This document shows, one piece after another, positions 42,543 through 50,889 of a DNA stretch of 64,000 bases. The notes under the pieces were generated by a model, which searched no databases, was not told where the DNA came from, and was given only the letters and a program-made list of their open reading frames with translations. Every line of letters starts with the position of its first letter. The stretch's first letter is position 1. Source of the stretch: Saccharopolyspora sp. SCSIO 74807 (GTDB lineage Bacteria; Actinomycetota; Actinomycetes; Mycobacteriales; Pseudonocardiaceae); the NCBI RefSeq assembly GCF_037023755.1, contig NZ_CP146100.1:5735501-5799500 (forward strand), written 5' to 3'. A program made the position numbers and the translations under genes.

Positions 42543-43727
42543 TCAGATCATGTTGCGCAACGGGCCCGGAGGCGGTTGCAGCCCCAGCTGCCCCAATGCC
42601 GAGGCGTGCAGCACCGCTCCGGGCGCGTGGATCGCGTGCGCCAGGCCCATGTGCGCGTCGCGCCAGAAGCGCTGCATCGGGTTGTCCGACCGCATCGCGT
42701 TCCCACCGGACCGCGCGACGATCTCGTCGACCGCCCGCACCGCGCGCCATGCCGCCTGCACCTGCTCGCGGCGCCCGATCGCGCGCCGCTCGAAAGTGAC
42801 TTCGTGCCCAGCGGCGACCAGGTCGTACATCCGGGAAGCGTTGTCCAGCACGGCGGTCCGGGACGCGGAGATCTCCGCGGCGGCTTCGCCGATGGCGGTC
42901 AGCGCGTACGGATCGTCCTTGATCCTGGTCCCGGTGATCTGGGTGCGGCCGCGCTGGTAGGCGAGGTGGTGTTCGAGCGCGCCCTCCGCGATGCCGACGA
43001 CCGCCGCGGTGATGCCGAGCGGGAACGCGCAGGAGAACGGCACGTGGTAGGTGGGGTTCGCCAGTCCGGCCTCCCTCGCGGCGGTGCCATCGACGAGCTT
43101 GCGGAAGGGGATAACGCGCTGCGCCGGGACGAACGCGTCCGCGACGACGATGTCCTTGCTGCCGGTGCCGCGCAGCCCCACCACGTCCCACGAGTCCTCG
43201 ACGATCTCGTAGTCCGCACGCGGCAGGACGAGGTGCAGGTGTTCCGGCGCTTCGGGCAGCGTGCCGTCCGGTTCCGCAACGCGGCCGCCGAGGAAGATCC
43301 AGTCGCAGTGGTCGGTCCCGGAGGAGAACTGCCAGCGCCCGTTGAAGACGTAACCGCCGTCGACGGGCCGTGCCACGCCCATCGGCGCGTACGGCGAGGC
43401 GATCCAGGTGTCCTGGTCGGCGCCCCAGATGGCCTGCTGCAGAGCCGGATCGGCCAGCGCCATCTCCCACGGGTGCACGCCGACGATTCCGGCGACCCAC
43501 CCGGTCGAACCGTCCAGCGCGGCGATGGCCAGCACCGCTTCGGCGAACTCGCGCGGGTGCGCTTCCATGCCGCCGTGCTCGCGCGGCTGCAGCATCCGGA
43601 TCACGCCGCACTCGCGCAACGCGGCCGTGGCTTCGCCGGTCAGCTTGCCAGCGGCCTCGTTGCGCGGAGCCTGTTCGCGGATCCGGTCCGCTGCAGCCGA
43701 GACGGCCTCGACCACCTGATTGCCCAT
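42543..43727 (-). CDS. hsaA: HsaA-like flavin-dependent monooxygenase (acyl-CoA dehydrogenase fold)
   Basis: This 394-residue protein has the acyl-CoA dehydrogenase fold. It matches HsaA, the oxygenase that 4-hydroxylates 3-HSA in bacterial steroid catabolism, in motif order: DGSTGWVAGIVGVHPWEMAL, SSGTDHCDWIFLGG, VGLRGTGSKDIVV and FWRDAHMGLAHAI. The C terminus ends GLQPPPGPLRNMI, also like HsaA. FADH2 from a partner reductase would be needed; no HsaB is nearby. A related phenol or indole monooxygenase is possible. GGGAGG lies before the ATG at 43727. Confidence 0.85.
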   Translation of the reverse strand: MGNQVVEAVSAAADRIREQAPRNEAAGKLTGEATAALRECGVIRMLQPREHGGMEAHPREFAEAVLAIAALDGSTGWVAGIVGVHPWEMALADPALQQAIWGADQDTWIASPYAPMGVARPVDGGYVFNGRWQFSSGTDHCDWIFLGGRVAEPDGTLPEAPEHLHLVLPRADYEIVEDSWDVVGLRGTGSKDIVVADAFVPAQRVIPFRKLVDGTAAREAGLANPTYHVPFSCAFPLGITAAVVGIAEGALEHHLAYQRGRTQITGTRIKDDPYALTAIGEAAAEISASRTAVLDNASRMYDLVAAGHEVTFERRAIGRREQVQAAWRAVRAVDEIVARSGGNAMRSDNPMQRFWRDAHMGLAHAIHAPGAVLHASALGQLGLQPPPGPLRNMI

Positions 43728-43887
43728 GTCCTCCCACTTCCGGCCTTCTATTCACATAGGACCGTCATGTCACGCGTCGTGGCACCGCCGGAAACCGCGC
43801 TACGGCGCGATATCGCCGATGCACGCCGGTGGCGGTGCCGCGCGGAATCAGGGCACGACCCCGTCCGTCCACAACGGACTGACGCCT

Positions 43888-44739
43888 TCAGTCCTCCCGG
43901 CCCAAGAAGGCCAGCACGGCGCTTTCGAACGCCTCCTGCTGCTCGATCATCACCCAGTGCCCGCAGTCCGGGAACACGTGCAGCTCGGCGGCCGGAATGG
44001 TGCGCATCGGCACCAGGGCCATGTCCAGCGGGCTGACCCGATCGTCCCGGCCCCACGTCAGCAACGTCCTGGCGCGCACCTTGTGCAGCTGCGACCAGTA
44101 CGGCGGCGCGTCCGAAGCGGCCATCGCCTCGGCCTGCCGGGCCAGCGCCTTGCTGCTGTACATCCGGCGGGCCGCGGCGAGCGTGTCCGGATCGGTGGCC
44201 TGCGCCCAGCGCTGCTCGACGAGTTCCTCGGTGACCAGCGACTGGTCGTGCACCATCGAACGCAGCCAGCGGACCAGCTTCTCCCTGGTCGGCTCGTCGG
44301 TGAACTCCGCGAGCAGCTTGATCCCCTCGCCCGGCCCGGGACTGAGCAGTTGCGCGCCGACGCCGCCGATGGTCACCAGCCTGCGGACGCGCTCCGGAGC
44401 CGCGATGGCGACCCGGGTGGCGACGAGCCCGCCCATGGAGTTGCCGATCACGTCGACCTGATCGAGCCCGAGCCCGTCCAGGAACCGCAGCACCGCGTCC
44501 CCGGCCGCGAGCATCGGGTGCTGATCGGTCGGGTCGCTGACGCCGAAACCTGGGAATTCCAGCACCAGGCAGCGGAATCGCTCCGCGAAACGCGGGAGGT
44601 TGCCGCGGAAGTTCCGCCAGCCGGTCACGCCCGGACCGGAACCGTGCAGCAACAGCAGCGGCGGGCCCTCGCCCGCCTCGTGGTAGCGCAGCACTCCCTG
44701 ATCCGTCGCCAGTTCCCGCGCCGTCGACTCGTGATCCAT
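43888..44739 (-). CDS. hsaD: HsaD/MhpC-type alpha/beta hydrolase (meta-cleavage product hydrolase)
   Basis: This 283-residue alpha/beta hydrolase has LLLLHGSGPGVTGW (oxyanion Gly), the nucleophile elbow VIGNSMGGLVA and the acid in LLTWGRDDRVSPLD. The His lies in FPDCGHWVMIEQQ near the end. These features match the C-C bond hydrolases of meta-cleavage pathways, HsaD in particular. It is 160 bases upstream of the HsaA-like gene on the same strand. The extradiol dioxygenase (HsaC) that should act between them is absent from the window. Confidence 0.87.
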   Translation of the reverse strand: MDHESTARELATDQGVLRYHEAGEGPPLLLLHGSGPGVTGWRNFRGNLPRFAERFRCLVLEFPGFGVSDPTDQHPMLAAGDAVLRFLDGLGLDQVDVIGNSMGGLVATRVAIAAPERVRRLVTIGGVGAQLLSPGPGEGIKLLAEFTDEPTREKLVRWLRSMVHDQSLVTEELVEQRWAQATDPDTLAAARRMYSSKALARQAEAMAASDAPPYWSQLHKVRARTLLTWGRDDRVSPLDMALVPMRTIPAAELHVFPDCGHWVMIEQQEAFESAVLAFLGRED

Positions 44740-44833
44740 GTCCCGTCCTCAGCCCATCGCGCCTGCCGGTGGACGGTATTGCCGCGCCCGCGTGCGGCGG
44801 AGCCGCAGTCCCGATCAGCGGGAGCGCCCCCGG

Positions 44834-45676
44834 TCAGCCCGAGCCGCCCGGCTCGCGGGCGGCGATCAGCCGGTCCGCGGGCTGCGGGACACCGGCCGGC
44901 CGCTGGTTCGGCGGTTCCGGGGCCAGGTTCAGCGAAACGCGGCGGGCCGCGCTCAGCACCAGCGGGCCGAGCGCCTCGAGCGGCGCGGCCGGACCGCCGA
45001 CGACCGACAACGCCGCGAGCGAACCGTCGGGGCCGTGCACGGTGGCCGCGACGCAGGCGATGCCGGGAGCGCATTCCCCGCGTTCGTAGGCGAGTCCGCG
45101 GCGTTGCCGGATCCGGCTCAACTCCGCGTGCAGCCCTGCCGCGTCACCGATGGTGCTGCTGGTCAACCGGGTCATCCGGCCTGCCACGCGGGAATCGACC
45201 TGTTCCGGTTCCAGCACCGCCAGCATCGCCTTGCCCAGCGCCGTCGAGTGCGCAGGCGCGCGGCCGCCGACCCGCGAAGGCACCGCGGCCGCGGCCGGAC
45301 CGCCGACCTTGTCCAGGTAGCACACCTCCGGCCCGGCGAGCACCGCCAAGTGCACCACCATGCCGGTGCGGGTCTGCAGTTCGTGCAGCACCGACGCGGC
45401 GGCTTCGCGGATCGCACCGTGCTCGCCATCCGGCCCCGCGAGGTCGAGCACCCGCCTGCCGAGCCGGTATCCGGACGACGTGTGCTCCAGCCATCCCAGC
45501 CCGGCGAGCTGGTTGAGGATCCGGTGCGTCGTCGACCGGGGCAGCCCGCTGAACCGCGCGATGTCCTCCAGGCTCCGGTGGTGGTTGCGTCCGTCGAAGG
45601 TGTCCATGATCAGCGTCATCCGCTCGACCATCGAGTGCGGCGGACCGGCCGCGGTCGGGGAACTGCCAGCGGTCAT
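44834..45676 (-). CDS. IclR-family transcriptional regulator
   Basis: This 280-residue IclR regulator has the winged helix LEDIARFSGLPRSTTHRILNQLAGLGWLEHTSSGYRLG (about residues 34-71). The IclR effector domain includes HSTALGKAMLAVLE. The C terminus is extended with a Pro-rich tail. ATG at 45676 follows GGGAGG. It is divergent from an LLM-class oxidoreductase and upstream, co-directionally, of the HsaD- and HsaA-like genes, so it could control both. A palindrome lies 20 bases before its start. Confidence 0.92.
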   Translation of the reverse strand: MTAGSSPTAAGPPHSMVERMTLIMDTFDGRNHHRSLEDIARFSGLPRSTTHRILNQLAGLGWLEHTSSGYRLGRRVLDLAGPDGEHGAIREAAASVLHELQTRTGMVVHLAVLAGPEVCYLDKVGGPAAAAVPSRVGGRAPAHSTALGKAMLAVLEPEQVDSRVAGRMTRLTSSTIGDAAGLHAELSRIRQRRGLAYERGECAPGIACVAATVHGPDGSLAALSVVGGPAAPLEALGPLVLSAARRVSLNLAPEPPNQRPAGVPQPADRLIAAREPGGSG

Positions 45677-45695
45677 CGTCGACCTCCCGAGCCAA

Positions 45696-45717
45696 CCGGA
45701 ATTGAAACGAATTCTGG
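45696..45717. promoter_or_regulatory. Palindrome upstream of IclR gene
   Basis: Arms CCGGAATT and AATTCTGG (7 of 8 complementary) flank 6 bases. It is a plausible IclR autoregulatory site. Confidence 0.55.
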
Positions 45718-45841
45718 TAGCCAACCTAACAGCGCGCCGCGAGCGGAGGAAGGCGTCACCGGCGCCGAGAAAGCCCGCACAGCGCGGGCAACTCCCGCTG
45801 AACGGGACATCGCGAAGCGCCGGAACGTGCACCGTTGTAGA

Positions 45842-45862
45842 AACACGTTCTCCATGCGTGTT
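45842..45862. promoter_or_regulatory. Palindrome upstream of the LLM oxidoreductase
   Basis: Arms AACACG and CGTGTT are separated by 9 bases. It ends two bases before the GGGAGG ribosome site, so a bound protein would block initiation. Confidence 0.5.
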
Positions 45863-45876
45863 CAGGGAGGTCGGCA

Positions 45877-46770
45877 GTGCGGATCGGGATCGTCACGCCG
45901 GTCGTGGTGCAACTGCCCGGCTCGCACGACGAGTGGGAGCGCGAGGCGGGCATCGACCAGCTCGCCCTGATCGCGGCGACCGCCGATCGCCTCGGCTTCC
46001 ACCACCTCACCTGCAGCGAGCACGTCGCGGTTCCCGCCGAGGACGCCGCGCAGCGCGGCGGCACCTACTGGGACCCGCTGGCGACCTTCGGCAACCTCGC
46101 CGCGCACACCGGCCGCATCCGGCTGGCGACTCAGGTCGTGGTGCTCGGCTACCACCATCCGCTCGCCATCGCGAAGCGCTACGGCACGCTGGATCGCCTC
46201 AGCGGCGGCAGGCTCGTGCTCGGCGTCGGAGTCGGCAGCCTGCGGGCGGAATTCGACCTGCTCGGTGCACCGTTCGACGACCGCGGCGCGCGGGCCGACG
46301 AGGCGATGCGGGCGCTGCGCGCCTGCCTTTCGGCCCGCGAGGTGGCGTTCCACGGCGAGTTCTACGACTTCGACGACGTGGTGGTCGAACCGCACGCGGT
46401 GCAGGACGAAGTCCCGATGTGGGTCGGCGGGCGCACCCGCCGCTCGTTGCGGCGCGCGCTCACCCACGGCAACGGGTGGGTGCCGTTCGGCCTGCCGCTA
46501 GCGGAGATTTCGGCGCTGCTGGCGCGGGCCGACCTTCCTGCCGGGTTCGACGTCGTGCTCGGCCCGAACCGCGCGCTGGATCCGATCGGCGCCGCAGCAT
46601 CGGCCGCCCGCGCACTGGATCGGCTGCGCGAAGCCGGCGCGACCGTCGCCGGTGTGCGGATCACCGCGGCTTCCGCGGAGCACTACTGCGAACAGCTGGC
46701 CGCGTTGCGCGAAATCGGCCGGGAACGCGGAATCCCGTTCGACGACGCGAGATCGGACGGAACACGATGA
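45877..46770 (+). CDS. LLM-class F420-dependent oxidoreductase
   Basis: This 297-residue TIM-barrel protein of the luciferase-like monooxygenase family has TCSEHVAVP, TGRIRLATQVVVLGYHHPLAIAKRYGTLDRLSGGRLVLGVGVG and VPMWVGGRTRRSLRRAL. Such proteins use reduced flavin or F420; the F420 type is favoured by actinobacterial context. The start is GTG at 45877. Its TGA overlaps the ATG of a SnoaL-like gene, so the two are coupled. It is divergent from IclR and probably controlled by it. The substrate is unknown. Confidence 0.9.
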   Translation: MRIGIVTPVVVQLPGSHDEWEREAGIDQLALIAATADRLGFHHLTCSEHVAVPAEDAAQRGGTYWDPLATFGNLAAHTGRIRLATQVVVLGYHHPLAIAKRYGTLDRLSGGRLVLGVGVGSLRAEFDLLGAPFDDRGARADEAMRALRACLSAREVAFHGEFYDFDDVVVEPHAVQDEVPMWVGGRTRRSLRRALTHGNGWVPFGLPLAEISALLARADLPAGFDVVLGPNRALDPIGAAASAARALDRLREAGATVAGVRITAASAEHYCEQLAALREIGRERGIPFDDARSDGTR

Positions 46771-47252
46771 CCGATGTGCAACGGCTCGAACTGCTGGAGC
46801 GCAGGTTGCGCGCGCTGGAGGACGAAGCGGCGATCACCCGGCTGATCGCCGCCTACGGCCCGCTCGTGGACAGCGGTAGCGCCGAAGCCGTGGCCGGGCT
46901 GTGGGAAGCCGACGGTGACTACGACGTCGACACCGGCGGAATGCACGGGCACGCCCAGCTTTCCGCGATGGTTCGCTCCGGAGCGCACCAACGGCTGATC
47001 ACCGACGGCTGCGCGCATTTCGCCGGACTGCCGCACGTCGTGCTCGACGGCGATCACGCGGTCGCGACCTGCCACTCGCAGCTGATCACCAAGCACGGCG
47101 CGGCGTTCCGGGTCTTGCGCGCCACCGCGAACCGCTGGGAACTGCGCCGCGGCCCGGAAGGCTGGCGCGTGGTGCGCCGCACCAGCCGGCTCCTCGACGG
47201 CCGGGCCGAAGCGCGCCAACTGCTCGCGGATGCAGGCGTGCTAACCCGGTGA
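46767..47252 (+). CDS. SnoaL/NTF2-like protein
   Basis: This 161-residue protein has the cone-shaped NTF2 fold of SnoaL/ring-hydroxylating-subunit-like proteins: EDEAAITRLIAAYGPLVDSGSAEAVAGLWEADGDYDVDT and later VVLDGDHAVATCHSQLITKH. A His/Asp pair in the cavity is compatible with an isomerase, hydratase or dehydratase. It is translated with the LLM enzyme (ATGA overlap), so the two probably work on the same ligand. Confidence 0.86.
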   Translation: MTDVQRLELLERRLRALEDEAAITRLIAAYGPLVDSGSAEAVAGLWEADGDYDVDTGGMHGHAQLSAMVRSGAHQRLITDGCAHFAGLPHVVLDGDHAVATCHSQLITKHGAAFRVLRATANRWELRRGPEGWRVVRRTSRLLDGRAEARQLLADAGVLTR

Positions 47253-47277
47253 GCACGCTGCGCCGGCGTTGCTGATC

Positions 47278-47313
47278 GTGCTTCGGACAGGCGGCCGCGT
47301 CTCCGCGAAGCAC
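47278..47313. terminator. Hairpin between convergent SnoaL-like and P450 genes
   Basis: Arms GTGCTTCG and CGAAGCAC (8 bp) flank a GC-rich 20-base loop between the two stop codons. Modest terminator candidate. Confidence 0.5.
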
Positions 47314-47337
47314 CAGCCGCACGCCCGGGAAAACGCC

Positions 47338-48546
47338 CTAGTGCTCGTCCCACGTGACCGGCATGTGCGCCGGACCGCGGGTGGACAACCCGTTCTTCCA
47401 CTCGATTCCGTCCTCGGAACCGGCGAACCGCAGTCCGGGCAGCCGCCGCAGCAGCGTGTCCAGCGCGACCTGCAACTCCATCCGAGCCAACGGCGCGCCG
47501 AGGCAGTGGTGCGGCCCGTGCCCGAAACCGACGTGGCTGGCTTGCGCCTCCCGCTCCAGGTCGAGCCGTTCGGGGTCGGTGTAGACCGACTCGTCGCGGT
47601 TGGCCGAAGTCGTGGTCGGCAGCACCGGCTCACCCGCGTGCACCGTCACGCCACCGAGTTCGACGTCTTCGAGGGCATAGCGCGGAGTGCCCGCACCAAC
47701 CCCGAGCGGGACGAAGCGCATCAATTCCTCCACGGCGCGCGGTACCGCGGTCAGGTCGGCGCGCAGCTGCGCGAGCTGGTCGGGATGCCGCAGCAGCACG
47801 TAAACGAAGTTCGGGATCTGCGATGCAGTGGTCTCGTGCCCCGCGACCAGCAGCGACTCCGCCAGCGAGAGCATCTCGTCCTCGGAGAGCCGGTCGTCCT
47901 CGTCGCGCGCGGCGACCAGCGCGCTGAGCAGATCGTCCCGGCCTTCCTCGCGGCGCTCGGCGATCAGGCCGGTCATGTACTCGCGCAACAGGTCCACGCA
48001 CTCCCGCACCTGCTCGGGCGTGAACTTCGTGGTGGACAAGAAGGCATCGGACCACACGCGGAAATCGGCGCGGTCCTCGAACGGCACGCCAAGCAGCTCG
48101 CAGATGACGGTGATCGGCAGCGGCAGCGCGAAGTCCTCCACCAGGTCGGCGGGAGTTCCGGCCGCGACCATCCGATCGACCAGACCGTCGGCGATCTCCT
48201 GCGCCCGCGGGCGCAACCGCTCCACCCTGCGCTGGGTGAACGCCTTCATCACCAGCCTGCGCAGCCGGCTGTGCTCCGGCGGGTCCTTGCTCAGGATGTT
48301 GCCGGTGGCGCCGAGGTGCGGCCGCATCCGCGGTTCGTCCCGGCCCACCCCGGCCGCTCTGGAGAACCGCGGATCGCCGAGCACCAGCTTGACGTCGTCG
48401 TAGCGGGTCGCCAGCCACGCGGGCTCGCCGTAGGGCAACCGGACGCGGATCAGCGGCTGCTGCGCGCGCAACGCCGCGAACAACGGCTCGGGATCGAGCC
48501 GTTCGGGTTCGCTGAACGGGTAGCGCTTGGGTTCCACTGAGGTCAT
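47338..48546 (-). CDS. Cytochrome P450
   Basis: This 402-residue soluble P450 has the I-helix oxygen-binding LLVAGHETTASQI and an ExxR-containing K-helix. The heme-Cys loop is FGHGPHHCLGAPLARME (about residues 342-358). The length and absence of a membrane anchor are typical of actinobacterial hydroxylases, which draw electrons from a ferredoxin. No ferredoxin gene is adjacent. An operator-like palindrome lies 68 bases upstream of the start. Confidence 0.95.
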   Translation of the reverse strand: MTSVEPKRYPFSEPERLDPEPLFAALRAQQPLIRVRLPYGEPAWLATRYDDVKLVLGDPRFSRAAGVGRDEPRMRPHLGATGNILSKDPPEHSRLRRLVMKAFTQRRVERLRPRAQEIADGLVDRMVAAGTPADLVEDFALPLPITVICELLGVPFEDRADFRVWSDAFLSTTKFTPEQVRECVDLLREYMTGLIAERREEGRDDLLSALVAARDEDDRLSEDEMLSLAESLLVAGHETTASQIPNFVYVLLRHPDQLAQLRADLTAVPRAVEELMRFVPLGVGAGTPRYALEDVELGGVTVHAGEPVLPTTTSANRDESVYTDPERLDLEREAQASHVGFGHGPHHCLGAPLARMELQVALDTLLRRLPGLRFAGSEDGIEWKNGLSTRGPAHMPVTWDEH

Positions 48547-48613
48547 CGGCCGCCCCTCGCTGAATTCGTCGCACCGGCCCGCCGTTCGCGGACCCGCGTT
48601 CGGCGCCTGCCAT

Positions 48614-48635
48614 TTAGTTGCACCGTAGCATCTAA
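48614..48635. promoter_or_regulatory. Palindrome upstream of P450 gene
   Basis: Arms TTAGTTGC and GCATCTAA (7 of 8 pairs) are separated by 6 bases, in an AT-rich patch. It looks like a TetR- or MarR-type operator; the cognate regulator is not adjacent. Confidence 0.5.
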
Positions 48636-48731
48636 TTCAGCTGATTTAAACCGCTTCGAGCCCGCCCGCGGCGTGGCTCGTCGCGGGCGCGACACGTGCG
48701 ACAGCTGCGCCGAATCCGCGGCGGCGGGCGA

Positions 48732-49676
48732 CTATCCGGCGAACGCGGCCCGCTGCTGCGCGCAGATCTCGGCCAGGGCTTGCGGGGCCGATCGGCACAG
48801 GCGCGGGAACGACAGGTAGCCGTGCGGCATCCCCACGTACTCGGTCAGCCGGGTGGGCACTCCGGCCTCCTGCAACGCCGCGGCGTAACGCGCGCCGTCG
48901 TCGCGGATCGGATCGTGCTCGGCGATCTGCACGAGCGCGGGCGGCAGCCCGGAAAGGTCCGCGAACAGCGGCGAAGCATAAGGGTGCCGCGGGTCCTGAC
49001 CGCCGAGGTAGTGATCGCGGAACACGGTGGTGTCGGCCTTGCTCAGGATCGGGGCGTCGGCGTTCTCATCGATCGACGGGCTGCTGCGGGTCAGGTCGAC
49101 CCCCGGGTAGATCAGCGCCTGATGCGAGATCCGCGGCCCGGAGCGGTCCCGGGCCATCAAGCTGACCACCGCGGAGAGGTTCCCGCCCGCGCTGTCGCCC
49201 ATCACCGCGACGCGCTCGGGATCCGCGCCGAACTCGGCGGCCCGGTCCACCAGGTCGACCAGTGCGGCGTAGCAGTCCTCCGGAGCCGCGGGCCAGCGGT
49301 TCTTGGGCGCGAGCCGGTAGTCGACCGAGACGACCACCGCGCCGGTGGCGGCGCACACCTGGCTGCACAACCAGTCCGACTGGCTCAGCGAACCCAGCGT
49401 CCAGCCGCCGCCGTGGTAGTTCACCACCAGCGGCAGTGCGCCCGTGGCACCGCGCGGCCGGTAGCTGCGGACCGCGATTCGGCCGGTCTCGCCCTCGGCG
49501 GTGCCATCGGTCAGCACCACGCCGTTGGCGACTCCGCCGAAAAGCAGGTCGGTTGCGGCGTTTCGCGGAACCGTCTTCTGCTGGAGTTCGAGCAGGCGGG
49601 CCTCGTCGAGGTCCGTCACCGGCCGCAGCTTCATCAGCCGGCCGAGCAGCCGCACGCGCAGATCGAGCTTCGCCAT
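48732..49676 (-). CDS. HSL-family alpha/beta hydrolase (esterase)
   Basis: This 314-residue hormone-sensitive-lipase-type esterase has the oxyanion HGGG (VVNYHGGGWTLGS) and the nucleophile elbow GDSAGGN. The acid (AEHDPIRDDG) and His (GMPHGYLSFP) follow. No signal peptide is seen, so it acts in the cytoplasm on small acyl esters. It lies upstream of the P450 gene, same strand, with a 185-base gap. Confidence 0.93.
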   Translation of the reverse strand: MAKLDLRVRLLGRLMKLRPVTDLDEARLLELQQKTVPRNAATDLLFGGVANGVVLTDGTAEGETGRIAVRSYRPRGATGALPLVVNYHGGGWTLGSLSQSDWLCSQVCAATGAVVVSVDYRLAPKNRWPAAPEDCYAALVDLVDRAAEFGADPERVAVMGDSAGGNLSAVVSLMARDRSGPRISHQALIYPGVDLTRSSPSIDENADAPILSKADTTVFRDHYLGGQDPRHPYASPLFADLSGLPPALVQIAEHDPIRDDGARYAAALQEAGVPTRLTEYVGMPHGYLSFPRLCRSAPQALAEICAQQRAAFAG

Positions 49677-49786
49677 CGTGTCCTCCCGTCGCCGTTGCCG
49701 GTGGCCACGCTACCGACGGCCGCCAGTGCGGCGATGATCGGGAAGCTCGGCGCCGTGGTCCACTATGGACTCGCGGCACCGAGGAA

Positions 49787-50440
49787 CTAGAAGCTGCGCA
49801 ACACCGAAACGACCACGCCGAGGACCACGGCCTCGTCACCGTCGATGACGTCGTAGTCCGCGTTGCGCGGCTCCAGGAAGACGTGCCCGTTGCGGCGGCG
49901 GTACACCTTCACCGTCGCCTCCTCGTCGAGCATGGCGGCGACGATCTGGCCCGAATGCGCCTCGGGCTGCTGGCGCACCACGACCATGTCCCCGTCGCAG
50001 ATCGCCGCGTCGACCATCGAGTCACCGCGCACGCGCAGCGCGAACACGGTGCCGCGCCCGGCGAGTTCGCGAGGCAGCGCCAGCACGTCGTCGGTGTGCT
50101 CGTCCGCCGCGATGGGCGCGCCCGCGGCGATGTCGCCCACCACCGGCACGGTCACCGAGTCGTCGGCCGGTTCCGCCGCGCGCGGCTCGTGCAGGAAAGC
50201 GCGCACGTCCATCGGCCGGGACACCGAGGTGCCGCGGCGCAGGAAACCCTTCTCCTCCAGGCTCGCCAGGTGCTTCGAGACCGACGACGAGGAGCGCAGA
50301 CCGACCGCGTCACCGATCTCGCGGGTGCTCGGCGAATATCCGTAGCGCACCACCCAGTCCCGGATCGCGACCAGGATCCGCTGCTGGCGCGGCGGCAACG
50401 TGGAGGTGTCCAGGTGCTCGAGATCATCGAATGCGGTCAT
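49787..50440 (-). CDS. lexA: LexA-family repressor
   Basis: This 217-residue LexA has an N-terminal winged helix, YGYSPSTREIGDAVGLRSSSSVSKHL. The autocleavage bond is Ala106-Gly107 in VVGDIAAGAP. Catalytic Ser141 (RGDSMVDA) and Lys178 (EATVKVY) are present, so self-cleavage under RecA* is expected. The start at 50440 is chosen from the family N terminus; an in-frame upstream start adds 15 residues. No classical actinobacterial SOS box was seen upstream. It may be a LexA paralogue with its own operator. Confidence 0.9.
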   Translation of the reverse strand: MTAFDDLEHLDTSTLPPRQQRILVAIRDWVVRYGYSPSTREIGDAVGLRSSSSVSKHLASLEEKGFLRRGTSVSRPMDVRAFLHEPRAAEPADDSVTVPVVGDIAAGAPIAADEHTDDVLALPRELAGRGTVFALRVRGDSMVDAAICDGDMVVVRQQPEAHSGQIVAAMLDEEATVKVYRRRNGHVFLEPRNADYDVIDGDEAVVLGVVVSVLRSF

Positions 50441-50889
50441 CCGCCGGATTTTAAATCCCGGCACCGGAAAACGAGCCACCGGCACGGGTTCGGCGAGGCG
50501 CGCGGCTCGCCGGTCGCTGCATCGTCCGGCCCGTGACTGCCTCGCCCCGGCCCGCCACTGCGGCCCGCGTCAGCGACCGCGCGTGGTGACCGGCACCGAG
50601 CCGCCTTCGCGCGCACCTGCTGACCACTCCGATCCATCCGATTGAACCGTTACACATCAACTCAGCACATGCCCGCGGGGCCATCGAGCCGCAACCCACC
50701 CACAGCGGCCAAGCAGCCCGCGGTGACATCGATCTTACCGGCATATAACGGGAGTTTCACCGCTGAGCAGAACGGGGTCTTGTCGGCGGCAACGCCTGCC
50801 CCTATGGTGGGCCGCAATTTAAAACGATTCACCCACCGTGCAGCACCACCCGGCGCCTGCGACATCAAGGCCGATGGACAGGAGGACCA
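50441..50889. other. 449-base divergent region between lexA and the rhamnose operon
   Basis: Holds the LexA-proximal palindrome (50443-50462) and a TATAAC at 50744-50749, which could be a -10 for the rhamnose operon. The GTGACA upstream is spaced only 15 bases, so it is weak. A second AT-rich ATTTAAAA patch lies near 50817. No real ORF is seen. Confidence 0.6.
50443..50462. promoter_or_regulatory. Palindrome directly before the lexA start
   Basis: GCCGGATTT and AAATCCCGGC form a near-perfect inverted repeat around one T with a single extra C. It ends two bases before the ATG, suggesting negative autoregulation. Confidence 0.55.

Noticed and set aside
39673-43755. Open frame of over 1300 codons on the minus strand
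   Set aside because: It crosses several real genes on both strands and reads low-complexity Arg/Gly sequence; it is a shadow.
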